Origin: Natranaerovirga pectinivora
GTDB lineage: Bacteria; Bacillota; Clostridia; Lachnospirales; DSM-24629
NCBI RefSeq assembly: GCF_004342165.1
Contig: NZ_SMAL01000002.1
Location: 372,001-436,000 of the forward strand
Direction: 5' to 3'
Length of the DNA: 64,000 bases
The translations under genes were made by a program, and so were the position numbers. The notes below the pieces were generated by a model. The model did no database searches. It was not told the DNA's origin and saw only the letters and a program-made list of their open reading frames with translations. Below, in pieces: positions 35,161-44,527 of the stretch; the first letter of the stretch is position 1; the number at the start of each line of letters is the position of its first letter.

Positions 35161-36825
35161 GTGTTATTAACAGGTGCACAAATTTTAATTGAGTGCTTAA
35201 AAGAGCAAAATGTAGATACTATATTTGGGTTTCCAGGTGGAGCTGTTTTAAATATATACGATGAACTTTATAAAAGTAGTAAAGAAATTAGACATATTCT
35301 AACATCTCATGAGCAAGGTGCATCCCATGCCGCTGATGGTTATGCCAGATCAACGGGTAAAGTAGGTGTTGTTATTGCAACATCAGGACCAGGGGCAACA
35401 AATCTTGTGACGGGAATTGCAACAGCTTATATGGATTCAGTGCCTATGGTTGCTATTACAGGAAATGTGCCAGTTTCTTTATTAGGTCGAGATAGTTTTC
35501 AAGAAGTTGATACGGCGGGCATAACAATGCCTATTACAAAACACAATTATATCGTTAAAGATGTAAAAGACTTGGCAGATACCATTAGAGAGGCTTTTTA
35601 TATTGCTCAAGAAGGCAGACCAGGGCCTGTATTAATTGATATTCCTAAAGATATTACAATTAATAAAACTGAATATATAAAAGCTGAGCCCAAAGTAGTT
35701 GATAGAAGTTTAGATGAGATTGATAGTACATCCCTTGATGTGGCTATTGAACTTATAAAAGCCTCTAAAAAACCATTTATCTATGCTGGTGGTGGGGTAA
35801 TATTATCTGAGGCAGCTGATAATTTGTTAAAATTTGCTGAAACCATTCAAGCACCCGTAACATGTAGTTTGATGGGTCAAGGTGGATTTCCTGGAGAACA
35901 CCCATTGTATACAGGTATGGTAGGAATGCATGGTAGTAAAGCTTCTAATATAGGCATTACACACTGTGATTTATTAGTTGTTATTGGCGCTAGATTTAGT
36001 GATAGAGTTATTGGAAAAGCAGATAGTTTTGCTAAAAGAGCAAAAGTATTGCATATTGATATTGATCCAGCAGAAGTCAATAAGAACATTAAAACATATC
36101 ATCATATTATTGGGGATATAAAAGGCGCTTTAGAAAAAATTAATAATAGCCTTGAGCCAATGGATAGAGAAGAGTGGATTACAGAAGTTACTGAGTTAAA
36201 GCAAAAATATCCGCTTAAATATAAGGATACCTGTCTAACGGCTCAATATGTTCTAGAAAAGCTGTATGAAGTGACCAATGGAGAAGCTATCATAACAACA
36301 GAAGTTGGACAACATCAAATGTGGGCAGCACAGTTTTACAAGTATAATCATCCTAGAACATTTCTATCCTCTGGTGGTTTAGGAACTATGGGATATGGAT
36401 TTGGGGCTTGTATTGGTGCTCAAGTAGCTAACCCAGATAAGGTGGTAGTTAATATTGCTGGTGATGGCAGTTTCAGAATGAATCTAAATGAAATTGCAAC
36501 AGCGGTAAGATATAACTTACCATTAATCGTACTTGTTATGAACAATCACGTATTGGGAATGGTTCGTCAATGGCAGAATCTATTCTATGAAGAGAGATAT
36601 TCTTATACCACATTAGATAGAGATATTGATTATGTTAAATTAGCAGAAGCATTTGGTGCGGTTGGATATAATCTGACAGAAAAAGAAGAGGTAGAAGAAG
36701 TATTAAAGAAAGCCATTGAAGAAAAGAGACCAGTTATAATTAATTGTGAGATCGATAAAGATGATAAGGTGTGGCCTATGGTAGCGCCAGGTGCTCCAAT
36801 TGATAATATTATGGTAGGAGAGTAA
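35161..36825 (+). CDS. ilvB: Acetolactate synthase catalytic subunit
   Basis: ThDP- and FAD-dependent enzyme condensing two pyruvates, or pyruvate with oxobutyrate. The catalytic glutamate lies in LTSHEQGASHAADGYAR near residue 48. The ThDP/Mg motif is GDGSFRMN...NN, with VLVMNNHVLGMVRQWQ. GTG 35161 is chosen because AAAGGAG lies 8 nt upstream; ATG 35155 and GTG 35152 are too close to that site. Length 554 is typical. It lies at the far end of the operon from its regulatory subunit and just downstream of palindrome B. Confidence 0.95.
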   Translation: MLLTGAQILIECLKEQNVDTIFGFPGGAVLNIYDELYKSSKEIRHILTSHEQGASHAADGYARSTGKVGVVIATSGPGATNLVTGIATAYMDSVPMVAITGNVPVSLLGRDSFQEVDTAGITMPITKHNYIVKDVKDLADTIREAFYIAQEGRPGPVLIDIPKDITINKTEYIKAEPKVVDRSLDEIDSTSLDVAIELIKASKKPFIYAGGGVILSEAADNLLKFAETIQAPVTCSLMGQGGFPGEHPLYTGMVGMHGSKASNIGITHCDLLVVIGARFSDRVIGKADSFAKRAKVLHIDIDPAEVNKNIKTYHHIIGDIKGALEKINNSLEPMDREEWITEVTELKQKYPLKYKDTCLTAQYVLEKLYEVTNGEAIITTEVGQHQMWAAQFYKYNHPRTFLSSGGLGTMGYGFGACIGAQVANPDKVVVNIAGDGSFRMNLNEIATAVRYNLPLIVLVMNNHVLGMVRQWQNLFYEERYSYTTLDRDIDYVKLAEAFGAVGYNLTEKEEVEEVLKKAIEEKRPVIINCEIDKDDKVWPMVAPGAPIDNIMVGE

Positions 36826-36831
36826 AGATTT

Positions 36832-36964
36832 AACCAACTATCTCAAGGATTAAAGTGGGGACTATAGATGTATTCTTAAGCTTATCTTATGTTTATATAA
36901 GAAAAAATATATAAAGGTATGTTTTCTAAATCTATAGAGACTTAAATCCTAGGAATGGTTGGTT
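36832..36964 (+). terminator. Large imperfect hairpin after ilvB, probable terminator
   Basis: AACCAAC...AGGATTAAAGT...ACTATAGAT pairs with ATCTATAGAG...ACTTAAATCCT...GTTGGTT over about 35 nt per arm, with a smaller TCTTAT/ATAAGA hairpin at its tip and TTTTATT after it. It is longer than a usual terminator. Confidence 0.55.
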
Positions 36965-37013
36965 TTATTGTCAACAAAAAGAGTTAAAACTTTAACAAGT
37001 AAGAGTATCACTA

Positions 37014-37042
37014 TTGACTAATTTATGGTAATAGTTTATCAT
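37014..37042 (+). promoter_or_regulatory. Sigma-A promoter of serC-serA
   Basis: TTGACT (37014-37019), 17 nt, TATCAT (37037-37042). The leader to serC is about 75 nt and shows no riboswitch. Confidence 0.7.
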
Positions 37043-37125
37043 AAAAATAAGTGTGAAATCGCAAAAAGATTAGTATAATACAATAATTTTAATCGATTTC
37101 TTTATATTAAAAGGAGGTTATCTAA

Positions 37126-38208
37126 ATGAATCGTGTTTATAATTTTTCAGCAGGTCCAGCAACTTTACCTGTAGAAGTTCTAGAACAAGCAGCCCAAGAA
37201 ATGGTTAACTATAAAGGAACAGGTATGTCCGTTATGGAAATGAGCCATCGTTCCAAAGCATATGAAGAAATAATAAATAATGCAGAAAAAACGCTAAGAG
37301 AGATTATGGAAATACCTGATAACTATAAAGTATTGTTTTTACAAGGTGGGGCATCTTTACAATTTGCAATGATCCCAATGAATTTAATGACTAAACATAA
37401 AAAGGCATTAATGCTTAATACAGGTGCTTGGTCTAAAAAAGCAATATCAGAAGCTAAAAAATTCGGCGAAGTTGTGGTTAAAGCATCTTCAGAAGATAAA
37501 ACTTTTAATTACATTCCAGATGTAGAATCACTAGATTTATCAGAAGATGCAGATTATGTATACATTACGAATAATAATACTATTTATGGTACACGTTTTA
37601 CAACATTACCTGATACTAAAGGAAAGCCATTAGTAGGTGATATGTCATCTAATATCTTATCAGAAAAAATAGATGTATCTCAATATGGCATTATTTTTGC
37701 GGGTGCTCAAAAAAATATTGGACCTGCTGGTGTTACAGTTGTTATTATTCGTGAAGATTTAATAGGTCATGCCGATGCTTCTGTACCAACTATGTTAGAT
37801 TATAAAACACATGTAGATAATGATTCTATGTTTAACACGCCTCCAACATACAGTATTTATATTGCTGGACTTGTATTTGAGTGGATTAAAAAATTAGGTG
37901 GCGTTTCAGCAATGGAAAAAATCAATAATGAAAAAGCAAATATCTTATATAACTACTTAGATGAAAGCAAATTATTTTCAGGAACAGCTGAGAAAAAAGA
38001 CAGATCCTTAATGAATATTCCATTTATCCTTCCTACAGAAGAATTAAATGCTCAATTTATTAAAGAAGCTGCTGCCAAAGGGTTTGTTACTTTAAAAGGT
38101 CACCGTTCAGTTGGTGGTATGAGAGCAAGTATTTATAATGCAATGCCAGTTGAAGGTGTTCAAAAGCTTGTTGACTTTATGAAAGAATTTGAAGCTAAAA
38201 ACAGCTAA
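37126..38208 (+). CDS. serC: Phosphoserine aminotransferase
   Basis: PLP enzyme converting 3-phosphohydroxypyruvate to phosphoserine. It starts with the family's YNFSAGPATLP and carries the PLP lysine in FAGAQKNIGPAG (about residue 195). GHRSVGGMRASIYNA near the C terminus contributes phosphate-binding residues. Length 360 is normal. AAAGGAGG precedes the ATG. serA follows after 44 nt, giving the first two steps of serine synthesis; serB is not nearby. Confidence 0.96.
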   Translation: MNRVYNFSAGPATLPVEVLEQAAQEMVNYKGTGMSVMEMSHRSKAYEEIINNAEKTLREIMEIPDNYKVLFLQGGASLQFAMIPMNLMTKHKKALMLNTGAWSKKAISEAKKFGEVVVKASSEDKTFNYIPDVESLDLSEDADYVYITNNNTIYGTRFTTLPDTKGKPLVGDMSSNILSEKIDVSQYGIIFAGAQKNIGPAGVTVVIIREDLIGHADASVPTMLDYKTHVDNDSMFNTPPTYSIYIAGLVFEWIKKLGGVSAMEKINNEKANILYNYLDESKLFSGTAEKKDRSLMNIPFILPTEELNAQFIKEAAAKGFVTLKGHRSVGGMRASIYNAMPVEGVQKLVDFMKEFEAKNS

Positions 38209-38252
38209 TAGTAAAGAATAAGTAGCTAAAAAATAATGAAGGTGGGAAAATA

Positions 38253-39413
38253 ATGAAAAAAATTCGTTGTCTAAATCCTATTTCAAACCAAGGATTAGAT
38301 TTATTAGAAAAAGATCTATATCAAATAGTAGAAACCGATGATGCGGATGCCATACTTCTTAGAAGTTTTAAAATGCATGATTTTGAAATATCTGATTCAG
38401 TAAAATCTATTGGTAGAGCAGGGGCAGGGGTAAATAATATACCCATTGATAAATGTTCTGAAAAAGGTGTTGTTGTTTTTAATACGCCAGGAGCCAATGC
38501 AAATGGTGTAAAAGAATTAGTAATCGCAAGTCTATTATTATCTTCAAGAGATATTGTTGGTGGTATCAACTGGGTAAAAGGTCTTGAAGGAGATAGCGAA
38601 GTAGCAGCAAAAGTAGAAAAAGGCAAATCACAATTTGTAGGACCAGAAATATTAGGTAAAAAAATGGGTGTTATTGGCTTAGGTGCTATTGGTGCTTTAG
38701 TTGCTAATACAGCAGTTGGATTAGGAATGGAAGTTCTAGGGTATGATCCATTTATTTCTGTTGAAGCCGCTTGGAGTTTATCAAGAGCAGTAAAAAGATC
38801 TATTAACTTAGATGAAATCTTTGCTGAATGTGATTATATATCAATACATGTTCCTGTAATAGCAGAAACAAAAGGTATGATTAATAAAGATGCTTTTGCC
38901 AAAATGAAAGATAATGTACGTATTATTAATCTTTCAAGAGGCGAGTTAGTTAATGATGATGACTTAGAAGAAGCAATAAAATCAGGTAAAGTAGCTAAAT
39001 ACGTTACAGATTTCCCTAATGAAAAAGTAGTGTCAATGGAGAATGTTATTTCTATACCTCACTTAGGGGCTTCTACACCAGAATCAGAAGATAATTGTGC
39101 AATAATGGCAGTAATTCAAACAAAAGATTACTTATTAAATGGAAATATAACAAATTCAGTTAATTATCCAGCATGTAATATGGGTGTTTGTCAAACGGCG
39201 GCTAGAGTAGCAATTAATCACAAAAATGTACCTAATATGGTTGGCCAAATTACAACTTTATTGGCTAACAACAATATAAATATTGTAGATATGATTAATA
39301 AGAGCAAGCAACAATGGGCTTATACATTAATTGATGTTGAAAATGAAGTAGCAGAAAACATCGTAAAAGAATTAGAAAATATTGAAGGCATCGTTAAAGT
39401 AAGAGTAATATAG
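38253..39413 (+). CDS. serA: D-3-phosphoglycerate dehydrogenase with ACT domain
   Basis: Oxidises 3-phosphoglycerate with NAD. The short-form chain (386 residues) has the nucleotide-binding GVIGLGAIGALVANTA, the catalytic arginine in INLSRGELVND and the histidine in ISIPHLGASTPESED. A C-terminal ACT domain (VPNMVGQITTLLANNNIN, about 325-386) suggests serine feedback. No intervening domain is present, as in other clostridial forms. It is followed by a strong terminator, so the serine unit is bicistronic. Confidence 0.95.
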   Translation: MKKIRCLNPISNQGLDLLEKDLYQIVETDDADAILLRSFKMHDFEISDSVKSIGRAGAGVNNIPIDKCSEKGVVVFNTPGANANGVKELVIASLLLSSRDIVGGINWVKGLEGDSEVAAKVEKGKSQFVGPEILGKKMGVIGLGAIGALVANTAVGLGMEVLGYDPFISVEAAWSLSRAVKRSINLDEIFAECDYISIHVPVIAETKGMINKDAFAKMKDNVRIINLSRGELVNDDDLEEAIKSGKVAKYVTDFPNEKVVSMENVISIPHLGASTPESEDNCAIMAVIQTKDYLLNGNITNSVNYPACNMGVCQTAARVAINHKNVPNMVGQITTLLANNNINIVDMINKSKQQWAYTLIDVENEVAENIVKELENIEGIVKVRVI

Positions 39414-39422
39414 TAACAGGTT

Positions 39423-39463
39423 GAGCTGCCCAAAAATCAGACGTTTTTTAGGCAGCTCTTTTC
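39423..39463 (+). terminator. Intrinsic terminator after serA
   Basis: GAGCTGCC pairs with GGCAGCTC, extended by an A/T-rich inner stem, and is followed by TTTTCT. Confidence 0.9.
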
Positions 39464-39521
39464 TATATACATGGATATAATAGAATTAGTATTACAACTA
39501 ATAACGAGAGGGCTGAGATAA

Positions 39522-40916
39522 ATGATAAACTTTAAAAGGAAATCGAATAAACAGCTACGAAACCAAGTGATTAGACAAGATAATAATAATGACATTGATA
39601 CTATAATAGAAGTACTTAAAGATATTAATGAGAACTTTAAATCTAATAAATCTTTTTATGTAGATGACGACAAATTTGAGAACAAAGAGCTTACTAAGAG
39701 ATTCAATGAACTATTGGATTTATTTAATGGTAATGAAGTAATTGATACATTAAATAAATCTATTAATAACGTGACCCAAGTGGATTTTGTTTCGAGCATG
39801 TTAAATAGTGTGAGGAATCAAAACAATTCCTTAGATAGTATGGTTAGTTCAAGTGAAGAATTAAAGGCATCAGTAGAAGAAGTTAGTAATAATACTCAGC
39901 AAATTGTTGAGTTTACTAATGAAACCTACAAGAATTCAAAAGAAAGTGTAGAGAATATAAAGGAGTCAATTGCATTCGTAAAAAAATCCTTTGAAGACAT
40001 TCAAGAGATAAGTGAAAGAGTTGATAATTTTAACGATAAAATGCAATCTATTACAAAAATTATTGATGTTGTAAAAAGCATTGCAGAACAAACAAATTTA
40101 TTATCTTTAAATGCAAGTATAGAGGCTGCAAGAGCAGGGGAACATGGATTAGGATTTGCAGTAGTTGCTGATGAAGTAAGAAAACTTTCAGAAAGCACTA
40201 AAAACTCAGCCATTGATATTGAAGAAATTATAAAAGAATTACAAGGTGACATTAATGTCTTAGTTGAAAATATGAATAGTACATCAAACCAATTAGAAAA
40301 TGGTAATAACCTTGTATCAACATCTGTTGATTCTGTCATAAAAATAAACGATTATATGGGTCAAATAAATGAAACAATATCTAGAATTGCAAGAACAATA
40401 ATTGAACAAGATACTGTTATGGATACGATAACAAAAGATATGAATGGTCTATCAGAAGAATCAAAGTATTTGGATGAATACTGTAATGAAACAGGAAAAT
40501 TGATTTTCGAGATGGCAAGGTTGAATGATAGAGTGAGAGGTAGACTATCAAGATACTCACCATATATTAGTTTTAAAGAGTGGATTGAGATATATAAAAC
40601 GGACCACGTGATGTTTGTATATAGAATTCAAAACATGTTATTAGGATTTGAAAAGCTAGAATTAGAGAAAATGAACAATCCAAAAGCTTGTAAATTAGGA
40701 ACATGGTATTTCAATATTGACGATACAGCTTTAATTAACAAAGCTGAGTTCCAAGCTATTGGAAAGAATCATAATGAATTACATAGGTTAGCAGATCTTA
40801 TTATAAAAGATTATTATAGTGGGAATATTGATAGTGCAAAATTAAATTATGGTAAGATGAAAGCACCACTAGAAGAGTTAATTAAAAATATGGACATTAT
40901 TAAAAATATACTATAG
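39522..40916 (+). CDS. Soluble methyl-accepting chemotaxis protein with C-terminal CZB-like domain
   Basis: A 464-residue chemoreceptor without any transmembrane segment, so it should signal from the cytoplasm. The signalling hairpin is unmistakable ([20 protein letters not shown], then [14 protein letters not shown]). The C-terminal 110 residues resemble a chemoreceptor zinc-binding (CZB) domain: [26 protein letters not shown] and [11 protein letters not shown] supply the expected histidines and cysteine. The N-terminal 100 residues are charged and unassigned. CZB receptors elsewhere sense zinc or oxidants such as hypochlorous acid; which applies here is unknown. It sits 24 nt before the DUF1015 gene. 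Confidence 0.85.
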   Translation: MINFKRKSNKQLRNQVIRQDNNNDIDTIIEVLKDINENFKSNKSFYVDDDKFENKELTKRFNELLDLFNGNEVIDTLNKSINNVTQVDFVSSMLNSVRNQNNSLDSMVSSSEELKASVEEVSNNTQQIVEFTNETYKNSKESVENIKESIAFVKKSFEDIQEISERVDNFNDKMQSITKIIDVVKSIAEQTNLLSLNASIEAARAGEHGLGFAVVADEVRKLSESTKNSAIDIEEIIKELQGDINVLVENMNSTSNQLENGNNLVSTSVDSVIKINDYMGQINETISRIARTIIEQDTVMDTITKDMNGLSEESKYLDEYCNETGKLIFEMARLNDRVRGRLSRYSPYISFKEWIEIYKTDHVMFVYRIQNMLLGFEKLELEKMNNPKACKLGTWYFNIDDTALINKAEFQAIGKNHNELHRLADLIIKDYYSGNIDSAKLNYGKMKAPLEELIKNMDIIKNIL

Positions 40917-40940
40917 GGTTAAATCTAGGAGGAAGAAAAA

Positions 40941-42188
40941 ATGGCTATAATTAAACCATTTGCTGCTGTAAGGCCAACAGACAAAGAAGTTAAAAATGTA
41001 GCAGCATTACCATATGATGTAGTAAATAGAGAAGAGGCTAAAGAAATTGTAAAAAATCAGCCGAATTCTTTTTTGAAAATCGATCGTGCTGAAGTACAAT
41101 TAGAAAGTTCAGTAAGCACATATGATCAACAAGTTTACTTAAGAGCAAGAGATACTTTAAATGAAATGATAAATGAAGGGATTTTTATAAGAGAGGATAA
41201 AAAAGTCTTCTACTTATACCAATTAACTATGGATGGTAGAAAACAAACAGGACTTGTTGCTTGTTCATCAATAGACGATTATATTAATAATGTTATTAAA
41301 AAACATGAAAAAACCAGAGAAGCAAAAGAGCAAGATAGAATTAATCACGTGGACTACTGTAATGCTCAAACGGGCCCAATCTTTTTAGCCTACCGTTCAA
41401 ATGATACAATTAAAAACATAGTAGATGAAGTTAAAGAAGCTAACAAACCAATCTATGATTTTGTTGCAGATGATAATATTGGACATACTGTATGGATTAT
41501 TAATGAAGATGAAAAAATTGAAGCCATTGAAAAAGCATTTGTGGCTATAGAAAACACATATATTGCTGATGGGCATCATAGAACAGCTTCAGCGGTAAAA
41601 GTAGGATTAAAAAGAAGAGAAGAGAATCCAGGATATAATGGAAGTGAAATGTTTAATTATTTCTTATCAGTAATCTTCCCACAAGATGAATTAATGATTT
41701 TACCATATAATAGAGTGGTTAGAGACTTAAATGGTAATGATGAAGGATCACTAATTGAAGAAATAAGCAAATCTTTTGAAGTTGAACTTATTGGAGAAGA
41801 ACCATTTCAACCTACTGAAAAAGAAACTTTTGGAATGTTTTTAAATGATAATTGGTATAAGTTAACTATAGATAAGGCTTTAGTAGATAATGAGGATCCT
41901 GTTAAAAAATTAGATGTATCATTATTACAAGATTACTTACTAGATCCAATATTGAATATTAAAGATCCAAGAGTAGATGATAGGATTGATTTCGTTGGTG
42001 GAATAAGAGGATTAAAAGAGTTAGAAAAAAGAGCTACATCAGATATGAAAGTTGCTTTTTCAATGTACCCAACATCTATTGAAGAGTTATTTGAGGTATC
42101 CGATGCTGATAAACTGATGCCACCAAAATCAACATGGTTTGAGCCTAAACTTAGAAGTGGTATTTTTATAAATACCATTGATAAATAA
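40941..42188 (+). CDS. DUF1015 family protein
   Basis: A 415-residue cytoplasmic protein of the DUF1015 family, function not established. It begins with the family hallmark IIKPFAAVRPTDKEVKNVAALPYDVV and contains YIADGHHRTASAV at about residue 210, a ParB-like HHR motif. DUF1015 genes are often found beside serA/serC in Firmicutes, and here the serine genes lie just upstream with the chemoreceptor between. A link to serine metabolism is therefore possible but inferred. AGGAGG precedes the ATG. Confidence 0.85.
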   Translation: MAIIKPFAAVRPTDKEVKNVAALPYDVVNREEAKEIVKNQPNSFLKIDRAEVQLESSVSTYDQQVYLRARDTLNEMINEGIFIREDKKVFYLYQLTMDGRKQTGLVACSSIDDYINNVIKKHEKTREAKEQDRINHVDYCNAQTGPIFLAYRSNDTIKNIVDEVKEANKPIYDFVADDNIGHTVWIINEDEKIEAIEKAFVAIENTYIADGHHRTASAVKVGLKRREENPGYNGSEMFNYFLSVIFPQDELMILPYNRVVRDLNGNDEGSLIEEISKSFEVELIGEEPFQPTEKETFGMFLNDNWYKLTIDKALVDNEDPVKKLDVSLLQDYLLDPILNIKDPRVDDRIDFVGGIRGLKELEKRATSDMKVAFSMYPTSIEELFEVSDADKLMPPKSTWFEPKLRSGIFINTIDK

Positions 42189-42225
42189 CAAAGAAAATGT
42201 GTGCATTGCACACATTTTCTTTGTA
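42188..42225. terminator. Strong terminator hairpin after DUF1015 gene
   Basis: ACAAAGAAAATGTGTGC pairs perfectly with GCACACATTTTCTTTGT around a 3-nt loop; it could act on both strands. Confidence 0.85.
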
Positions 42226-42308
42226 GATACATATTTTAAAGAAAAAAATAACATATACCAATTTGTTTATAGTATAATGAAAGAGTATGATATATAGGAG
42301 GGATTGAA

Positions 42309-43337
42309 ATGAACAATAGAGATTTTACTGAAGAAGTCATTGATATTGGAGCAAAAGGAAATTTTGACAAATACAAAAAAAATGTTAAGAATTATACAAC
42401 ACTAGGAATTATGGTTGTATTACTTATAATTTTATCGCTTAACAGTGTTTACAAAGTAGATGATGGAACTGTAGGTGTGGTTATAAGGTTAGGAAAAGTT
42501 TCAAAAGTAGAAAGAAGTGCAGGAATACATTTTAAAATACCACTGATAGATAGTGTAAGAAGTGTGAATACTTCAAGAGTTAGTATAATGGAATATGGCT
42601 ATCAAACAGTGAGAAGAGGTACTGAGACTTCAGAGCCTGTATATGCTGAAAATTTTGATGAGGCAACTATAATTGTAGATGCTGTTAACAATAATGCCTC
42701 TATAGCACTCATATATCTTATGGTACAGTATAGAGTAGTGGATCCAGTGAATTATTTGTTTAAAGTAGATGATATTGAAGGGACTCTAAGATTGGCATTA
42801 GAAGATTCAATTAGAACCACCGTTCAAGAACTCACTTTAGACGAGGCAAAAAAAGAAAAACCACTTATAGACACAAGAGTTAAGGAAGTATTACAACAAA
42901 AAATGTATCAATATGAATCAGGTATTGATATAATATCTGTCCAAACACAAGATGTTGAATTTCCTTCAAATGTAGAGATTGCATATCAAGAAAAAGAGAA
43001 TGCTAATCAATATAAAAACAGTAAACTAGAAGAGGCGGAAAAATACAGCAATACAGTAATGCCAAGGGCTCATTCCCAAGCAACACAAATGATGGAAGAA
43101 GCTAAAGCATATGAAAGGCAAGTAATTGCTCAGGCTAACGCAGATGTTGCTCAATTTAATGCCCTTTACAATGAATATATTGTTAATCCTGAAATTATCC
43201 AAGAAAGATACTACATAGAAGCAATGAGAGCATTTATCGAGAATAATAATGTTATTATTGATAACACCGTAGACGATTCAATATATAAATTCTTTAATTT
43301 TAATAATAATGCTTTAAGACAAAGTGTTATAGACTAG
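42309..43337 (+). CDS. hflK: SPFH/band 7 membrane protein HflK
   Basis: A 342-residue membrane-anchored SPFH protein that with HflC forms a cage around the FtsH protease in other bacteria. A single N-terminal helix at about residues 30-47 (LGIMVVLLIILSLNSVY) is followed by the band 7 domain (VDDGTVGVVIRLGKVSKVER; HFKIPLIDSVRSVNT) and a charged coiled coil (about 225-290). The ATG has AGGAGGG upstream. hflC follows with an 11-nt gap. No ftsH is in the window. Confidence 0.88.
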   Translation: MNNRDFTEEVIDIGAKGNFDKYKKNVKNYTTLGIMVVLLIILSLNSVYKVDDGTVGVVIRLGKVSKVERSAGIHFKIPLIDSVRSVNTSRVSIMEYGYQTVRRGTETSEPVYAENFDEATIIVDAVNNNASIALIYLMVQYRVVDPVNYLFKVDDIEGTLRLALEDSIRTTVQELTLDEAKKEKPLIDTRVKEVLQQKMYQYESGIDIISVQTQDVEFPSNVEIAYQEKENANQYKNSKLEEAEKYSNTVMPRAHSQATQMMEEAKAYERQVIAQANADVAQFNALYNEYIVNPEIIQERYYIEAMRAFIENNNVIIDNTVDDSIYKFFNFNNNALRQSVID

Positions 43338-43348
43338 GGGGTGGATTT

Positions 43349-44278
43349 ATGAAGAAAACAGGAATTATAATAGGGATAATTTTTATACTGACATTAATAA
43401 TTTTAAGTAGTTCAACATTTATAGTTAATGAAGATGAAATAGCAGTTATTAGGAATTTTGGTCGTGTTACGGCAATAATAGTTAATCCATCTGACAAAGA
43501 ACAAGTCATTGGCAACCTAAAAAATAATGATAGATATGAATCAGTGAAACTGAAAACAGAAAAAGGGTTGCACTTTAAAATACCATTTATACAAAGTATC
43601 AATAAATTTACTAGTAAAAACTTAACTTATAAATCTAATACAGCAATTATTCAAACTAGAGATGATAAAAAACTTGAAATTGCGATGTATGCTCAATATA
43701 GAATAATAGATCCACTTGTATTTAGTCTTACAGTAAGCACATTAGAAAATATGAGGCAGACTATGGATAACAGAGTTTTTCCAGTGGTTATTAACTCAGC
43801 AAACACCTTAATTTTTAATCAATTTTTTTATCAAAATACTCTAGATAATATGATACAAAGTAAACAAGCAGAGTTAAATAAAGAATTGGAAAGAGATTTT
43901 GGAATACGGGTAACAGACATAGGCATTAATCGAAAAAACTTCCCAGAGAGTAATGTAGCGGCAATAGAATCTAAGATGGCCATGCAGATTGAAAAAGAAA
44001 GAGAAAGTTTAATTGCAGAAGGAGATAAGGTTTTTGTAGAAGAAAAAGCAAAGACTGATAGGATACAAAAAGAAATTATTGCAGCAGCCCTAGAGGAGTC
44101 TGCAAAAATCAAAGCATCGGCAGATGGTGAGGCATTAAAAATTTATCAAGAATCATTGGTTAAAGATTTTGAGTTTTATAGATTCATAGAAAGAATGGAT
44201 GTGTATAAACACATGAATGATATTACCATATTTTTAGATAGAGATAACGATTTGCTTGAGTTTATAAATGGATATTAG
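43349..44278 (+). CDS. hflC: SPFH/band 7 membrane protein HflC
   Basis: The 309-residue partner of HflK. An N-terminal helix at residues 4-26 (GIIIGIIFILTLIILSSSTF) precedes the band 7 domain (NEDEIAVIRNFGRVTAI; HFKIPFIQSINKFTSKN) and the helical C-terminal arm rich in Glu, Lys and Ala. Start ATG has GGGGGTGG upstream. It is translated from the same message as hflK, and a terminator overlaps its stop codon. Confidence 0.88.
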   Translation: MKKTGIIIGIIFILTLIILSSSTFIVNEDEIAVIRNFGRVTAIIVNPSDKEQVIGNLKNNDRYESVKLKTEKGLHFKIPFIQSINKFTSKNLTYKSNTAIIQTRDDKKLEIAMYAQYRIIDPLVFSLTVSTLENMRQTMDNRVFPVVINSANTLIFNQFFYQNTLDNMIQSKQAELNKELERDFGIRVTDIGINRKNFPESNVAAIESKMAMQIEKERESLIAEGDKVFVEEKAKTDRIQKEIIAAALEESAKIKASADGEALKIYQESLVKDFEFYRFIERMDVYKHMNDITIFLDRDNDLLEFINGY

Positions 44279-44313
44279 AAAAAGGATGTGCATAAAGCAC
44301 ATCTTTTTCTAAT
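44274..44313. terminator. Terminator overlapping hflC stop codon
   Basis: TTAGAAAAAGGATGTGC pairs with GCACATCTTTTTCTAA; the A and T runs make it suitable in either direction. Bases 44314-44527 show no other feature I can support. Confidence 0.85.
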
Positions 44314-44527
44314 AGAAGAACTAGTTGTAAATAGTATGATAATACTATGTAAAAACTGTAATATTAAGGTTAGATTAAGTATATTGTTAAAAATGTGCAA
44401 GTCTGATAATATCTAATATATATTTGTTCAGTGAGGTGGTTAAAAAAATTACAGTCCTAATAATTATAGAATTTAATATGAATGGTTAAAAATAGATATA
44501 ATTAGTTATAGATATGGAGGATAAAGG

